Positions 11,611-23,856 of a stretch of DNA of 64,000 bases are shown here, piece by piece (position 1 is the stretch's first letter; each line of letters starts with the position of its first letter). The position numbers and the translations under genes were made by a program. The stretch is taken from contig NC_054758.1 of the NCBI RefSeq assembly GCF_018143015.1, positions 1,546,501-1,610,500 on the forward strand, given 5' to 3'. The notes under the pieces were generated by a model. It was not told where the DNA came from and made no database searches. It saw nothing but the letters and a program-made list of their open reading frames with translations. Source of the stretch: Lytechinus variegatus (lineage: Eukaryota > Echinodermata > Echinoidea > Temnopleuroida > Toxopneustidae).

Positions 11611-12775
11611 CGCACAGTGGGCCAGAATGAGTTAAAAGTGCGCCAAAATTATATTCCATGTTATATTTTTACTTTAACATGTTGATTAAGGGTAATTCTG
11701 GACGTAGAATCGACTGAACATAATTTAAAGCCGATATGACGTCAATATTTGATACCATATTTTGATTGGCTACTTAAAACCTATCTGTGAAAGACAATCT
11801 ACGCTTAACAAATTGTGCAGTATATTAACCAAAGTGATGTTGGTTTATGCTTCTCACATGCCTAAAAAGTGTGTATGAGATCCTGAAAATAATTTTATGG
11901 CATCAAAATGATCATTAGATTAAAAAAATGCTTAAAAATCTGACAAATATTAACCGTGCTTTATCAAGCGGTGTAGACTTGGGTAAAACGCAGAGCATAC
12001 ACCACGAATGTTTTAATATGAGGAGGGTTTTTGGCTGAAATTATTCTACAAGTAACTTTATTCTCCGGAAGGGGGCGGGTAGCCCTTATATGCGTTATCA
12101 ACCTTTATTTTGTTTGCATTATGCCCGGAATTCATGTCATTTTCATGGAATGGAAGGGGAATCGTCCTCGCCGTGCAAAAATGAACGGCAATGTACACCC
12201 CACACGGTGCGCTGCGATGACTGCGCGGTATAAAAATGACCGTTTTTAACAGGTTTTGGGGGTGTTGTGTCAAGTAAAATCGGCTCTAACATGAAAACGA
12301 GCCAAAACGGGCAGCTAAATTTGGTATCAACTTAAAGCTTAGACATTTGGCAAAATGATGATAGAATTGAAACGGAAATCCAAACGTTTCTAATGTAAAT
12401 GCAAAAAAAAACATGGATTATCAGCCCATTTCGAGGAATAATTATCCTATAAATTTCCCGAAATGTGTCTTTTATCTACTTTGAATCCTTTCAAACGAAA
12501 AAAGAATATATCAGGATTATGTGGGTGCCAGATTCCTACACGAAAAACCTCCTTTGAAATGAATTGTTTTTCAACTAAGTTGTCATATACGCGCCATTTC
12601 TCAAAATGTCACATTTTACGATATGAGGTAGGAAATTAACTATTCCCGAATTAAATATTTTGCTGAAGTGTCCTTCAAAGTTTTGTCTTTCAGCTGGGCA
12701 TGACAAAAATTAAATTTATGAAATTGCCCAAAATGACTTTTGGCGCACTTTTGCTTCACCCCGGCCCACTGTGCG
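11611..12775. mobile_element. TIR DNA element, probably non-autonomous
   Basis: The left end CGCACAGTGGGCC is repeated inverted at 12763-12775. The similarity continues inwards through AAAAGTGCGCCAAAA in both ends. The total is about 1165 bp. It has no transposase-like protein; the short frames near 12031-12273 show no family features and overlap on opposite strands. The superfamily is not assigned, as no clear target duplication was identified. Confidence 0.7.
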
Positions 12776-12835
12776 GTGGTTTAATACCGATGACGTGATG
12801 TGGCGCAATAACCGACGGGGTAATTGCCTGGGGTT

Positions 12836-13235
12836 ACACTTCGTATTTCCGAAGGTTCTTTATTCTGAAGGTTCGTAATTCCGAAACACGGAAATTGCGT
12901 ATACCTCGATGTTCGTTAATCCAAAAACGAAAAAGGGTTCGTTAATCCGAACATTTCTGGCGTAATTCCGAAGGTTCGTCAAACCGAAAACGAAATGAGG
13001 TTCGTAATTCCGAAGGTTCGTTTGTCCGAAAACGAAATGAACAAAGAACGTCATTTCGTTTTCGGATAAACGAATCTTCGGAACAACGAACCTTATTTCG
13101 CTTTCGGATCAACGAACCTTCGGAAGAACGAACCTTATTTCGTTTTCGGATTGTCGAACCTTCGGAACAACGAACTTTATTTCGCTTTCGGATTAACGAA
13201 CCTTCGGAATAACGAAGCTTCAGAATTACGAATGT
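12836..13235. repeat. TTCG-rich satellite, partly inverted
   Basis: Short units built from GAAGGTTCGT, AATTCCGA and TTTCGTTTTCGGA repeat across about 400 bp. The left half (12850-13035) carries them mainly as GGTTCGT...CCGAAAACGAAATGA. The right half (13045-13220) carries the reverse complement, TTTCGTTTTCGGATNAACGAACCTTCGGA. The array therefore folds on itself about 13040. Open frames here are by-products of the repeat. Confidence 0.8.
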
Positions 13236-15333
13236 ATACGATTCCCTGGATGACGACGCGCCGTCAAGTGGTTGCATAACTATGGCAAGCGCCACGTTCC
13301 CCCCTCCCTTCCTTGTACGCAACTGGTTCATAGTAACACTAATACTCTACGCATCGACGACTGTGGATAAAATGGTCGCGGGTACAATTTTAAAAATATA
13401 TTTTCTCTCCTTGTTTATTTCATTTTTTTACATTTAATTTTGGTTTATTTGTTTATTCATTCATTCACTTGCTTGTATATTTTATTGACGAACTTTTTAT
13501 TTATCTATATCTACTTTAAATATTGGTATTTTCATCGTTATAGTTTATTTAATTTACTTGATTCATTTAAAAAAAACCCAAGTAGATGAGAAAGTACATT
13601 GCTTCAATACGGAACTTGCCAAGGTTCCAATCACTAGCGTACAAACATACTGTTTTTTGAATTGGCTGTCTGTTTGAGGATTGATCGAGCGATTTATATT
13701 GCTTGATTGATTGCATGAATAATTTAAAGGGCCCAACCATTTTTGTCCATGTTGATTTTTTTAAGGACGTCACACCCAAATATGAAGATGATGACAGTGT
13801 TCAGAAGCTGTTCACGTCATCAGAGAGATCAGCGCAATACAAGACGTGGCAGCTAGATGTGTTGTAAAGAAACACCTCTTGTCGTATTCTTGATGCGGCA
13901 TGCGGGAAAGGGTAATTAATCATTTCATTTTATTTAAATGCCCTGTTCCCACTGACACGATTCGTGCTACAAGACGTGGATCCAATCGTATCTTGTAAAT
14001 GTTTATATATTATTTTTTATATAACAATAATATATAATGTTATCATCATATCAAAAATTTTACATTTACATGATACGAGTGGATCACTCTATCCAGTGTC
14101 TGTTCTCGAGGACGGTGGCTTACAATTAATGTTAAAGCTTCTGTTACTACACTACATATCTTCTTGTCCTTCTTTTCAATTTAATTTTATATATTCTCAG
14201 TAAAGACTGCTTATTCCTCATCCAATAAGGAATGGAGGTAGTAAGTAGTGATATCTCAGAAACGCTTCTAAATTACGCAAAATTAGAAAGAGATCGACGT
14301 CAGCTAAACAACTGGGGTAAGTTTGTAGCTCTGGCGTTTACGCATCCTTTTGTTCTGCTCCAAATATTCAATATTAACGTTTTCAAAAATAAGCTCTCAT
14401 ATTTTGCCTCCATTATTTATTTTAATATATTATTTTTAATTTGTTTATTTTTATTCCATTGCCTTATCATTTTTCAACTAAAAGGCATAAATACTAAAAT
14501 CAATTATAAAACAAAAACAAAACCGAGAAAAAAACATGCACTTGTAGTAAAAATGTGTAGTATCAATACAAACGAAATTCAACGCACTCATATCGTCATT
14601 TCTCATAATTTTGGGGGCGAACCAGAAGGGGGGGGGGGGTGGCAGGGGCGAGTTGTGTAGCTGTATATTATCCTGTTATTCAACGATAGAACAATGATAA
14701 CGTCACATTCAGGGCTCCGTCACACACAAATAGCAATCAATCGCTAAAAGGAATGACGGTGAGTGACCAATCAAGATCAATGTTACACGCGCATATAATT
14801 GAAAGTACTGACCAGGGGACAATGAGACGTGTTGTTTCACAATTGCTGTTCATCACTAAGCTTTGTGTTACAGGGCCCATGCTGGTCTTCTTTCCCTCCC
14901 CCTATCAGCATTGCCGGTGTCCTCTCTGTACCATGATCATGATGGTCTTTCCATGAAATTGCTGCATCGATTGTCTGACAGGAAAGCCTCTCATTCTGCT
15001 TGATTTGTCGCTATTTTGTTAGAAAGTAATTTTCAGACAATTTTCACAAATTAATATTTCCGTAGTTTTGTAGATAGCTATCTTTTGATAAGCCTATTAT
15101 GTTTTTTTAAGGAAATTACGTTAGAACGTTATCGTTCTGCAATGCAACTTAAACTTTTTTTTTCTTTTGTAGAAATTAAACAGGCAAACTGGCTCTCTCT
15201 GACCGAGGACCTATCAGAATACGGACTATTTGATGCTGTATTCTGCATAGGAAACTCTTTGTTGTGTTTCCTCGACTCATCGCCAAACTTCGATCAGTAT
15301 CGGCAATGCTCCTATCTTTTTCAAGAGATTTAA

Positions 15334-16835
15334 TTATCATAAAAATTGCTTTGTGTAGAAAATGCCTTTTACCCTCATACACATGATACAAGTAATACAT
15401 ACCTTTCTATCGATCGCTAAGTACGTTATTTTCTGCATGTTAGGCACATCAACAAAGGCGACCGGATGCAAGATGAAACAGATAGATGTCAATGCACATG
15501 ACCATTTTGGTTCAAAATTTTTGATGAATTCTTTTTTTTAATATATTAACCGGATTATTCAGAAAACAATTTCAACCGATTTCTACTATCCAAATCCTAG
15601 TGAAATGCGTATTGATTTAAAATTTCCCATTGTCAGACTTTGTGCAATAAAATATGAAAATAATTGATTTTCATTAAAAATGTCCAAGAGGGCCGCCAAA
15701 GATATCAATTTTGAACTCCGTTGGACACGATTTTGGGAAGGGAACATCAAGATTCATTAACTAGACACTTTAGGCAAATACCAAAACATTGAGTGAAAAA
15801 TGTTTTGATGGTACATAGAAACCCCCTTTTCCGACTCGACTACAACGATGCAGTCTTACATTGTATAGGTTCGTTGTTGAAAACTAGGCTGAAAACGTAG
15901 CCTATAGACTGCCCAGTGGGCAATCAATTTTTGCTGAAATCATTGATTGATCACCAGAGACATAATGAAGAAGAAAATATGTTGTTTGGAAGATTTAATA
16001 TCATGCAAAATGCAGGAAACATCAATAAAGTAGGCATATCGTTCGCACACGTCAGCCATATGGTGAAAATAGGCCAAAAACGCACGATTTCTACGTGCGC
16101 ACCATATTGGAAAGGGGGCTGAAATCACAGTCTATAATGTCTTTTTCAATTACTGTTATATATTTTCTTAAAGTAGAGATATAGATGAAGACAATGATAT
16201 TATGCTTGAGAGAAAAAATATCAAATAAAGTACACTACAAAAGAAAATAAATTTCTAAATCGATTTTTGACAATTTTTTATGCGAGAAATCTCCAAAACT
16301 AATGATATGCAAATTTCATTACGTAATTTGCATATGTAAACAATAATTTCTGTTCGTGAAATTTTGCATATCTCTTGTGCACTACTCGAACAATACATTG
16401 TGAAAGTTTCATACAAAACAAGCATGATTTGGCTGAGATATTCTCCCTTGACTTCATGATATGTGTACAATGTCTGAAAAATTGTGAAATAGGGCCATTT
16501 TGTAGTGACGTCATATATTACGTCATTTCGGAGGGAAGACCACGCATAGAACCCGGCAGCAATGCATTTTTGTAAACTTCAAGGTCCATGCCATCCAGCT
16601 ATGGGGTCATTTGCTTGTCCGGCTTTCGGTTGAATAAACCTCCTGGGCTGCCGGACTATAAGAACGTAGAGGGCATCAGTACATCGGCACACATCACTGA
16701 TCAGTACTTTGATGTCGTCTATGTTTGTTGATGCACACACCCTATTTCAGGGAGACAGGGAAGGGCATGTTTCCCTTACGCTTTTATTTCTTATCAACTT
16801 TTTCTGATGATCCTTCCTCCCTGTTGTGATAAAGC

Positions 16836-16838
<3 letters not shown>
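15334..16838. other. Intron-like stretch of the GNMT pseudogene
   Basis: About 1.5 kb between the third and last exon remnants. The missing middle exon of a GNMT-like protein was looked for and not found. No repeat family was recognised apart from the TA microsatellite that follows. Confidence 0.4.

Positions 16839-16868
<30 letters not shown>
16839..16868. repeat. (TA)15 microsatellite
   Basis: An uninterrupted TA run of about 30 bases, self-complementary and so able to form a cruciform. It lies in the last intron-like gap of the GNMT pseudogene. Confidence 0.95.
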
Positions 16869-16869
<1 letters not shown>

Positions 16870-18413
16870 GAAACGGTAAGAAATACCTTTTCTATGTCAA
16901 TGATGTATACAATCTTGCTCATATGACATTATTTTTATATGAAACAGAAATACTTTGAGATGCAATGATTTTTGTTATCACTTTTCTAATGACAATGGAA
17001 ATGAAATGACATTTATTTAAAAAAAAATGCTTCATCCTTCTGTGGTGTATCTCGGGGAGCTAGGGGTTTTAACCAGTGACCTGCTTGTATCGTATCTGAA
17101 TGAAACTGTAATACATTTCTTTGCTTTCTTTTGTTTTATAATCAGAGTAACTGTGCCTCTGCAGGCTATCCGTACCCAGCTGGTAACTAAAATGCTCTGT
17201 GATGTATTTGGAGATAATTGCAATCACGCCCTCTACATGGATCTAAAGACAGGTGGCTCTGCTTCTGACACTGCTTATTTCCAGCATGTTGTGGTTAAAC
17301 AAGAGTGATCGATCATAATGAGAGGAATTATAACACCATCACGTGTAGAAGAAAATCGAGGAGGGTTTTTCACGAGAAGTACAGCTATCCCGGAGTACGG
17401 AAACCCCAAGAAGAACTAACTCATATGATAACTCCGTTCGTCGGAAGACAATTCGGACTTTTTCGCATTTACTACTGGGAAACTTTCTCCAATACAAAAA
17501 TTCTTTTGGAAATGAAAGTCACATGACAACGGAGAGCAAAGAGGCTTTTGTTGAAAGTTGATGGTCTGGGACAGCATCGGAATCTCTTGACTCCGGATAA
17601 TGACATAATTGCAATTGTTCGTCCGATGCAAATCTTCGTATGACCTGCTGTCCCGCTCCGCCAATTTTCGATAAAAGCCTCTCAGCTCTCCGTTGTGATT
17701 TTAATTACATTTTCAAAGTAATCGCTGCATTGTAGAGAATGTAAAAAACTCTTTAGGTCCCATGCAATGCAGGCATGAATCCGGGGGAGGGGGGGGGGGT
17801 GTTGACACACCCTGTAAAATTGAAACTAAAGAAAAAGGATAATCTAAAGTTCCATTACTCGGGAGAGATGACTTTTTTCTGGAGACCAAATGCCATTAGT
17901 GAAAAACCTCTTTTTGCGTTCAAAGGAGTGATTACATTATTGACATTGCTAATACCACGTGTAAAAAAGTAATCATAACATGCCTAAATAAAGGGTTAAA
18001 TATAAGACAAAGAAGATGATAATCGAAAGACGATAAGAGAATGTCCTTGCACATTGTTAATTACAAAGAATATTACTAACGGTGTGTGCGTTTCGTAAGT
18101 GATAATACTATAATCCGGTTATTTATAATGTTTGGTTTGGTCTTATTTGCCTTTTACCATAATACATTATACAAATAATGCCTCTTTCAAAGGTAAACTA
18201 TATGTAGGCCCATCTTTGTCATAATGTTGTAAATCCTGTTATGTATAATCTTTGGTTGGGTTTACAGTATAGAAATAACAAAATGTATTGCACAACATTA
18301 AAATTGGATGGATAACTCTATTCAGGGTCATTCATAAAATGACTGCGTTCTTCTAGGCTAGCGCGGATCTAAGAGCTAACAAAACTAGTATTTTTCCTGC
18401 AATATTCTGTCAG

Positions 18414-18634
18414 TCATTCCCTTTACACAGCATATGCACATCCCACACTCCCTGGGGAATGCACACAATAATGGACATGCTACAATGGTATCCTACCGGG
18501 TACCCATTTAGCACCAGGGTTGAGGGTTGCAAAGTGTGGATTGATGCTTTGCCCAAGGACGTTAGTCTGAGTTTGGATTCGAACCCACGACCCTGAAAAG
18601 CGAGAGTTGGAACAACTACACCACTGCTCTTCCA
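18414..18634 (-). mobile_element. tRNA-derived SINE, left-arm copy
   Basis: On the minus strand it reads GTGGTGTAGTTGTTCC (box A region), TCGCTTTTCAGGGTCGTG, then GGGTTCGAATCC (box B). It goes on through GGGCAAAGCATCAATCCACA and GGGTACCCGGTAGGAT. The same order occurs in the SINE at 56640-57003. It lies within the inverted duplication, so it was present before that event. Confidence 0.75.
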
Positions 18635-18983
18635 GTTATAGACGTAACCATGGTAACTGCGGATGCTCCATCAACATGATGAAACATACTTTGATAAGAA
18701 AATGATAGCGAATTGAATAACATGACAACAGGGATGATGTAGAGAGCTGCAGAAGAGAAATAAGTACGCCGAGCTTGAAAGGAATGACTGAAGTAAACCG
18801 GGTTTAAGCTTTCTTCCAAGCTTACGGGAAGGTCGAGAGAACGAAGCGATGATGGGAAATCAAGTGTCCCCAAACAAATCTGACAAATCTGATACCCCCA
18901 CCTCAAAAAAGTTATCAGACACCAGCCCTCCTCTCAGAATAAGAAACGAATGTAAAAAAATATAACGCCAATTTTCAATTAGC

Positions 18984-19110
18984 ATGATTTATCCAACTCA
19001 CACACACACACACACACACTCTCAAAGGCGGACATCTCTTTCCAAAAGTAGGGGGACCGGGTCTGGAAAATTTGAGAAGCAAAAGCAAAAAAAAAAAAAA
19101 AAAAGAAAAC
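18984..19110. repeat. CA microsatellite and A-run
   Basis: (CA)n at about 18998-19018 and a run of about 18 As near 19087-19104, both inside the left arm. In the other arm the CA run is reduced to a short GT-rich stretch near 26488-26502. Confidence 0.9.
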
Positions 19111-20041
19111 AAGGAAGTCACCCAAAAGGTCATTTCGAACAAAATAAACTTGACGAACAAAATAAATTTGACAAGCAAAAAGGAAAAGTAATCATCAATA
19201 ACGTAAAATCATCTCGTCCAAAATTACTGTTTAATTTCGATTTTTATGATGTATATCTTTCCATCATAAAAGACCAAAAATAGTAGGGGGACATTTGATA
19301 TTGTGTTCCCCCTACTATATTGGGTAGGGGGACGCGTCCCCCTTGGGATGTCAGCCCATCCTTGCTCTATGTCATGATTGTTAAGATTTTCCACATCTAT
19401 CTTTCTAAAAAAAATCCCTAAAATTTACTAAATATAGGATTAAAAGCGTATTTATCACAGTGGTTAATATCCTTCCCATTTACTCATTTCAAAAAGATAA
19501 ATACATATAGCTACATGTACATAATAAAAAGTAATGAATGTCAGATCCAAATTGATACAAATCGTTCATGATTTTTTTCAATGTTTATAAGCATAAATCA
19601 CTTTGGGAACATTGACCTGGTTATCGTGCAACTCTTTTTAGTTACCAAATTACATGAAATTAAGTCAAAGAATATGCGTTGCCAAAGAAAATATCTGACA
19701 CGAAGAGTGGATCTATAACTAGGCACCCTTTAATAATCGGCTCCTTCTCACAATTTGAAAACACATGATAATAGACCAAATCTGGTAATTGATAACCCAA
19801 CCGAGGAAAGCAATTCTATTATATGAAATATGTTATTGCCAAATGACAATTTAAAGACCGTGATGGCTTATGAACAGACACAATGCATATCATTTCGCAT
19901 GACGTCAGATGCAGACGACCCTATTCATCTGGGAACTCCAACAGAATATAAATCTCAGAATACCAGGCACTGAACATTACGTAGGCATGAATATTTTCAA
20001 AAGATTCATAATGTGCTAAAGTGAAGAGAAACAGAAATTGT

Positions 20042-20806
20042 GTGTGAGTGTGTGTTGTGTGCGTGAGAGAGAGATACACAGAGAGATAAGAGAGGGAGTG
20101 CAGGAGGGATGGAAAGAGAGGGGGAGTTAGTTTGTGCGTTGGGGTGTGTGTGTGTTTGTGTGTGTGTGTGAGAGAGAGAGATACACAGAGATATAAGAGA
20201 GGAAGTGGAGGAGGGATGGAAAGAGAGGGGAGTAAGTTTGTGCATTGGTGTGTGTGTGTTTGCATGTGTTTGTGTGTGTGTGAGAGAGAGAGAGATACAC
20301 AGAGAGATAAGAGAGGGAGTGCAGGAGGGATGGAAAGAGAGGGGGAGTGAGTTTGTGCGTTGGGGTGTGTGTGTGTTTTTTTGTGTGAGAGAGAGTGAGA
20401 TACACAGAGATATAAGAGAGAGAGTGGAGGAAGGATGAAAAGAGAGGGGGAGTGAGTTTGTGCATTGGTGTGTGTGTGTGTTTGTGTTTGAGAGAGAGAG
20501 AGAGAGATACACAGAGATATAAGAGAGCGAGTGGAGGAGGGATGGAAAGAGAGGGGAAGTGAGTTTGTGCGTTGGGGTGCGTGTTTGCATGTGTTTGTGT
20601 GTGTGAGAGAGAGAGTGAGATACACAGAGATATAAGAGAGCGAGTGGAGGAGGGATGGAAAGAGAGGGGAGTAAGTTTGTGCGTTGGGGTGCGTGTTTGC
20701 ATGTGTTTGTGTGTGTGAGAGAGAGAGTGAGATACACAGAGATATAAGAGATGGAGTGGACGAGGGATGGAAAGAGAGGGGGAGTGAGTTTGTGCGTCGG
20801 GGTGTA

Positions 20807-20838
<32 letters not shown>

Positions 20839-21118
20839 TGGAGGAAGGATGAAAAGAGAGGGGGAGTGAGTTTGTGCATTGGTGTGTGTGTGTGTTTGTG
20901 TTTGAGAGAGAGAGAGAGTGAGATACATAGAGATATAAAAGAGGGAGTGGAGGAGGGATGGAAAGAGAGGGGAGTGAGTTTGTGCGTTGGGGTGTGTGTG
21001 TTTTGTGTGAGAGAGAGAGTGAGATACACAGAGATATAAGAGAGGGAGTGGAGGAGGGATGGAAAGAGAGGGGAGTGAGTTTGTTCGTTGGGGTGTATGT
21101 TCGAGTATGTGGGAGAGA
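20042..21118. repeat. GT/GA minisatellite, about ten units of 80-118 bp
   Basis: Each unit holds GAGAGA, GATACACAGAGATATAAGAG, GGAGTGGAGGAGGGATGGAA, GAGAGGGG, GAGTTTGTGCGTTGGGGTG and a (GT)n run. About ten units follow one another, with the GTTTGTGC block near 20130, 20237, 20350, 20457, 20563, 20676, 20789, 20869, 20980 and, as GTTTGTTC, near 21080. The minus strand is open for over 330 codons in all three frames because the unit lacks stop triplets. These frames encode low-complexity Ser/His/Thr/Leu-rich peptides and are not genes. Confidence 0.92.
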
Positions 21119-23351
21119 GAGGAGGGGGGCTGATTTCAAAGGCGAAATAACCAAGTTCACGGATCATGTGTACACTTTGGGTCACCTTTAGTTTTGAGTG
21201 GAGTTATATAGGAAACGTGTAATGAGATCACCCACCCTGCTGTCAGACTCTGTGTATGTGTGGCAATGACAATAAGATATGAGGTATTATTACATAAAGG
21301 CCTCACATGAAAATAGCTAACCTTTCTACCGTTCTTTACAAAGTTTTCCATGTAATCACGCTCTGTCGCTCCTCAAATATTTCTATTGAAATTGAGAATA
21401 CACATCAAATGATTTGAAGTTTGAATCGCATGTAATCAGGGGGAAATATGAAATAAGTAATACGGTACCCTATGTAACCCTGTATACCACAAACAACCAT
21501 AGTCAAAATTAAAATTTTTCGAAGGTTTCGTAAACAATAATTGTAAATAGCTACTTTTCGCTCAGAAAAAGACGTACGGAGCTTTCACAAATGCCTTATT
21601 CAAGGGTAAACTATATATCTATGTCATGATCATACAAATCCAATCATTTATACTTTTTGATTTGGATTTCTTTACCGTTTACAAATTACAACAAAATGCA
21701 TTTTACAAATGCCCAATTTAAGGGCAAAATAAACTTCTCCAAAAAAAGGTTTGGTAATCTGAGTTTGGCCATTAATTTCTCCAAACTTCCAATTCAACAC
21801 AATGCATGTATGATATTATTCAAAAGATCATTTAATTCTATTTAAAATGATATCATGCTTGCCATGATCATGCCATCATGAAAAGAGCAGGATTCAAAGG
21901 TGTTGGATGAATTGCCAATTCACCATTACCCAACCAGACAAACTATCACCTGTAGTGCCGTGGACTTGCTTTCACAGAATACTCTATTCACTGCCCCAAA
22001 TGAATTTTTGAATTCCTTAGATTATAAGAGAGAGATTAACCCTTACGTACATTTAAACTGAAAGTAAAAAGAAAAAAGCCTACTCCCAACAAACCTCGTA
22101 TATTTTGAAGTACAGATCCCACCCAATTAAGGGTCGCAGAACCAGAGAGGGGTTGCGGGGCTTCAGCCCCCGCACGTTTTTTTTTTACAAGACTGTGTAT
22201 AAAAAACGTGAGAAATTTTCATGTGATTATGATTTTTTTTGCATGGTCAGCCCCCCCTTTCAAAAACCGTTCCGCGGCCCCTGCAACTTCTGCATGACCT
22301 TCTCCCATTTTATTTAACCCTATCTAACCCTATGGTTCACTTCCATCCATGACTATATCACTGAAATCAAATCTCTGCTTACACCTGACCCCTAATCTCT
22401 GTTTTACATTCTTTTAATTGTTAATCAAGTTATCAGCGTCATACAAGTCTCGCTTCTCATTTTGTCTATTTGTTTCGATCATATACAGCCTTATATAGCC
22501 TTTTGTCCTTCCGTCAAGAAAGGAAAAGGGACCCTGGTCCTTTTTCATCATTAGGCCTATTTTGGGGGTCGTTTTGTTATAGATTTTGACTTGATGTCGA
22601 GTTGCAAATGGGGAAATAATCGATAGCTCTGTTTGCATGTATAACAGAGATCCTCACGATGAAACAAACAGCCTGAAACCAATCAAACAAATCTTAATTA
22701 ATATAAGTCTTTAACATTAAATGAAACAAAAATCCTGAGAGTTAAGATGAAAATTGTCGGATGGCTCGTGTGGAGCCACCAAGGTTTGAACCCCGGCATT
22801 GATTAGCCCAACCATCTGCATCCAGACGGAATGTGAAAAACGAAGTATCCACAATGCATAGCCGACGCTATAGGGCACATGAGAGTAATTCAACCGCGCG
22901 CAAAGCATGCCGGAAAGGCGTAAGTAAAGATCACATGACTTTATTGATTAAAATAATTCATTTAAAATAGATCAAATGCTTGTATATCAAAACAAAAACA
23001 ATAGACATAATGCTACGTTCATAATCTTTCATAATCAAGGCGTTTGGGAAGGCTAGACTGCATTTTTGTATTTCATTTTAATCATTATTACCCACAATGC
23101 AGTTCTGGTTTTTCTGGCGATGAACTGGCCGAAATTATGGTTAGTCTTATTTCAGGCCATTTAACTTTTGATTGAGCTGGGCAAGTACCTGATTAACATA
23201 TCAAATCTTAATGTACTGTTATTTGTGACTAATGTCAGTGAATTAAAGCAAAATCTATCGAGGGATTGATTTTTAATGATTTTTTGATGAGCTATGATAT
23301 AACACGTGAGTGAATGGGGGTCTGTAATACTCATGTGTGCCCAATACACTC
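21119..23351. other. Gene-free spacer with a poly-C repeat
   Basis: No gene recognised. At 22115-22285 there is a dispersed repeat with T-runs, a GGGGCTTCAGCCCCCGC hairpin and CCGTTCCGCGGCCCCTG. The last motif resembles GCTTCCGCGGCCTCTG near 35690 and GCTTCCGCTGCCTAC near 61915. Near 21595-21640 there is weak similarity to 18185-18240 (GGTAAACTATAT). The rest is unassigned. Confidence 0.45.
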
Positions 23352-23856
23352 TTAAAGGGGAAGTTCACCCTGAAGAAAACTTTGTTGTAAAAATAGCAGA
23401 AAAAATAGTAAAAATTTTTGGTGAAGGTTTGAGGAAAATTCGTTAAAGAGTAAGAAAGTTATTAGAGTTCAAAATTTTGGATTTGTGACGTCATAAACGA
23501 GCAGCTGCCCCATGTGTTATGTAATATAAAATGTATGAATTTCAAATTTTGTATGGTTCCTGATGACTTAATTTTGTTTTCGTTTCATGATCGGGTGTGA
23601 AACGATTTGTCTATTGATATACAAAAGTTACAATGAAAACCATTTTCAATTTTCTGAGAAAATGACATTTCATTGATTTTTTACCATTCGCTATGTAGGA
23701 ATGCTGCTCACATATGACGTCACAAATCAAATAATTGAAATTCTAATAACTTTTTAATTATTTGATGAATTTTTCTCAAACCTTCGGCAATATTTTTTAT
23801 TATTTTTTCTGCTATTTTTACAATAAACTTTTTGTCAGGGTGAACTTCCCCTTTAA
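23352..23856. mobile_element. TTAA-type MITE (family 2), 505 bp
   Basis: Begins TTAAAGGGGAAGTTCACCCT and ends with the exact inverse, AGGGTGAACTTCCCCTTTAA. Inner parts also pair: GCAGAAAAAATA with TATTTTTTCTGC, GTTTGAGGAAAATTC with GAATTTTTCTCAAAC, and GTGACGTCAT with ATGACGTCAC. TTAA at each edge fits the target of the piggyBac and Kolobok superfamilies. It has no coding capacity, so it would depend on another element's transposase. Confidence 0.88.

Larger units (their letters stand above)
13766..17309 (+). pseudogene. Glycine N-methyltransferase-like pseudogene, four exon remnants
   Basis: GNMT transfers methyl from S-adenosylmethionine to glycine in the cytosol. Exon remnants: 13766-13911 (SAQYKTWQLDVL, then RILDAACGKG, the SAM-binding motif I), 14201-14316 (GMEVVSSDISETLLNYAKLE), 15173-15333 (ANWLSLTEDL, FDAVFCIGNS) and about 17167-17309 (VFGDNCNHALYMDLKTG...HVVVKQE and stop). 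The first three junctions keep phase: donor GTAATT at 13912, acceptor CAG at 14200, donor GTAAGT at 14317, acceptor TAG at 15172. Lesions: an in-frame TAA at 13865 and at 14226, exon 3 running into TAA after LFQEI, a frame shift near 17185 in the last exon, and no sign of the exon with the RNY region or of the N-terminus. A dead paralogue is the simplest reading. It is recognised from remembered GNMT sequence, so a related SAM methyltransferase of the same family is possible. Confidence 0.75.
17285..19935 (+). repeat. Inverted duplication, left arm
   Basis: The reverse complement of this segment recurs at 24887-27569. Anchors: AACAAGAGTGATCGATCATA at 17298 pairs with 27540-27559; the SINE at 18414 pairs with 26896; the CA-repeat and AATTAGCAT stretch near 18980 pairs with 26500-26540; the AAAAATAGTAGGGGGACA stretch near 19275 pairs with 26310; GAATAGGGTCGTCTGCAT pairs with its reverse complement ending about 19930. 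The outer edge lies inside the last codons of the GNMT-like exon, so this is a duplicated genomic segment rather than a transposon arm. About 720 bp of this arm (17482-18200) are missing from the other arm. Confidence 0.85.

Noticed and set aside
12031-12273. Opposed 71-72-codon frames in the TIR element
   Set aside because: They overlap on opposite strands, have no recognisable motif and are of a length expected by chance.
19921-21185. Three overlapping minus-strand frames of 335, 352 and 384 codons
   Set aside because: All frames are open because the minisatellite unit lacks stop triplets. The peptides are Ser/His/Thr/Leu-rich repeats with no family features.
22740-22860. tRNA-like or SINE-like box B (GCCGGGGTTCAAACC on minus)
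   Set aside because: No matching box A, no cloverleaf and no SINE body next to it.
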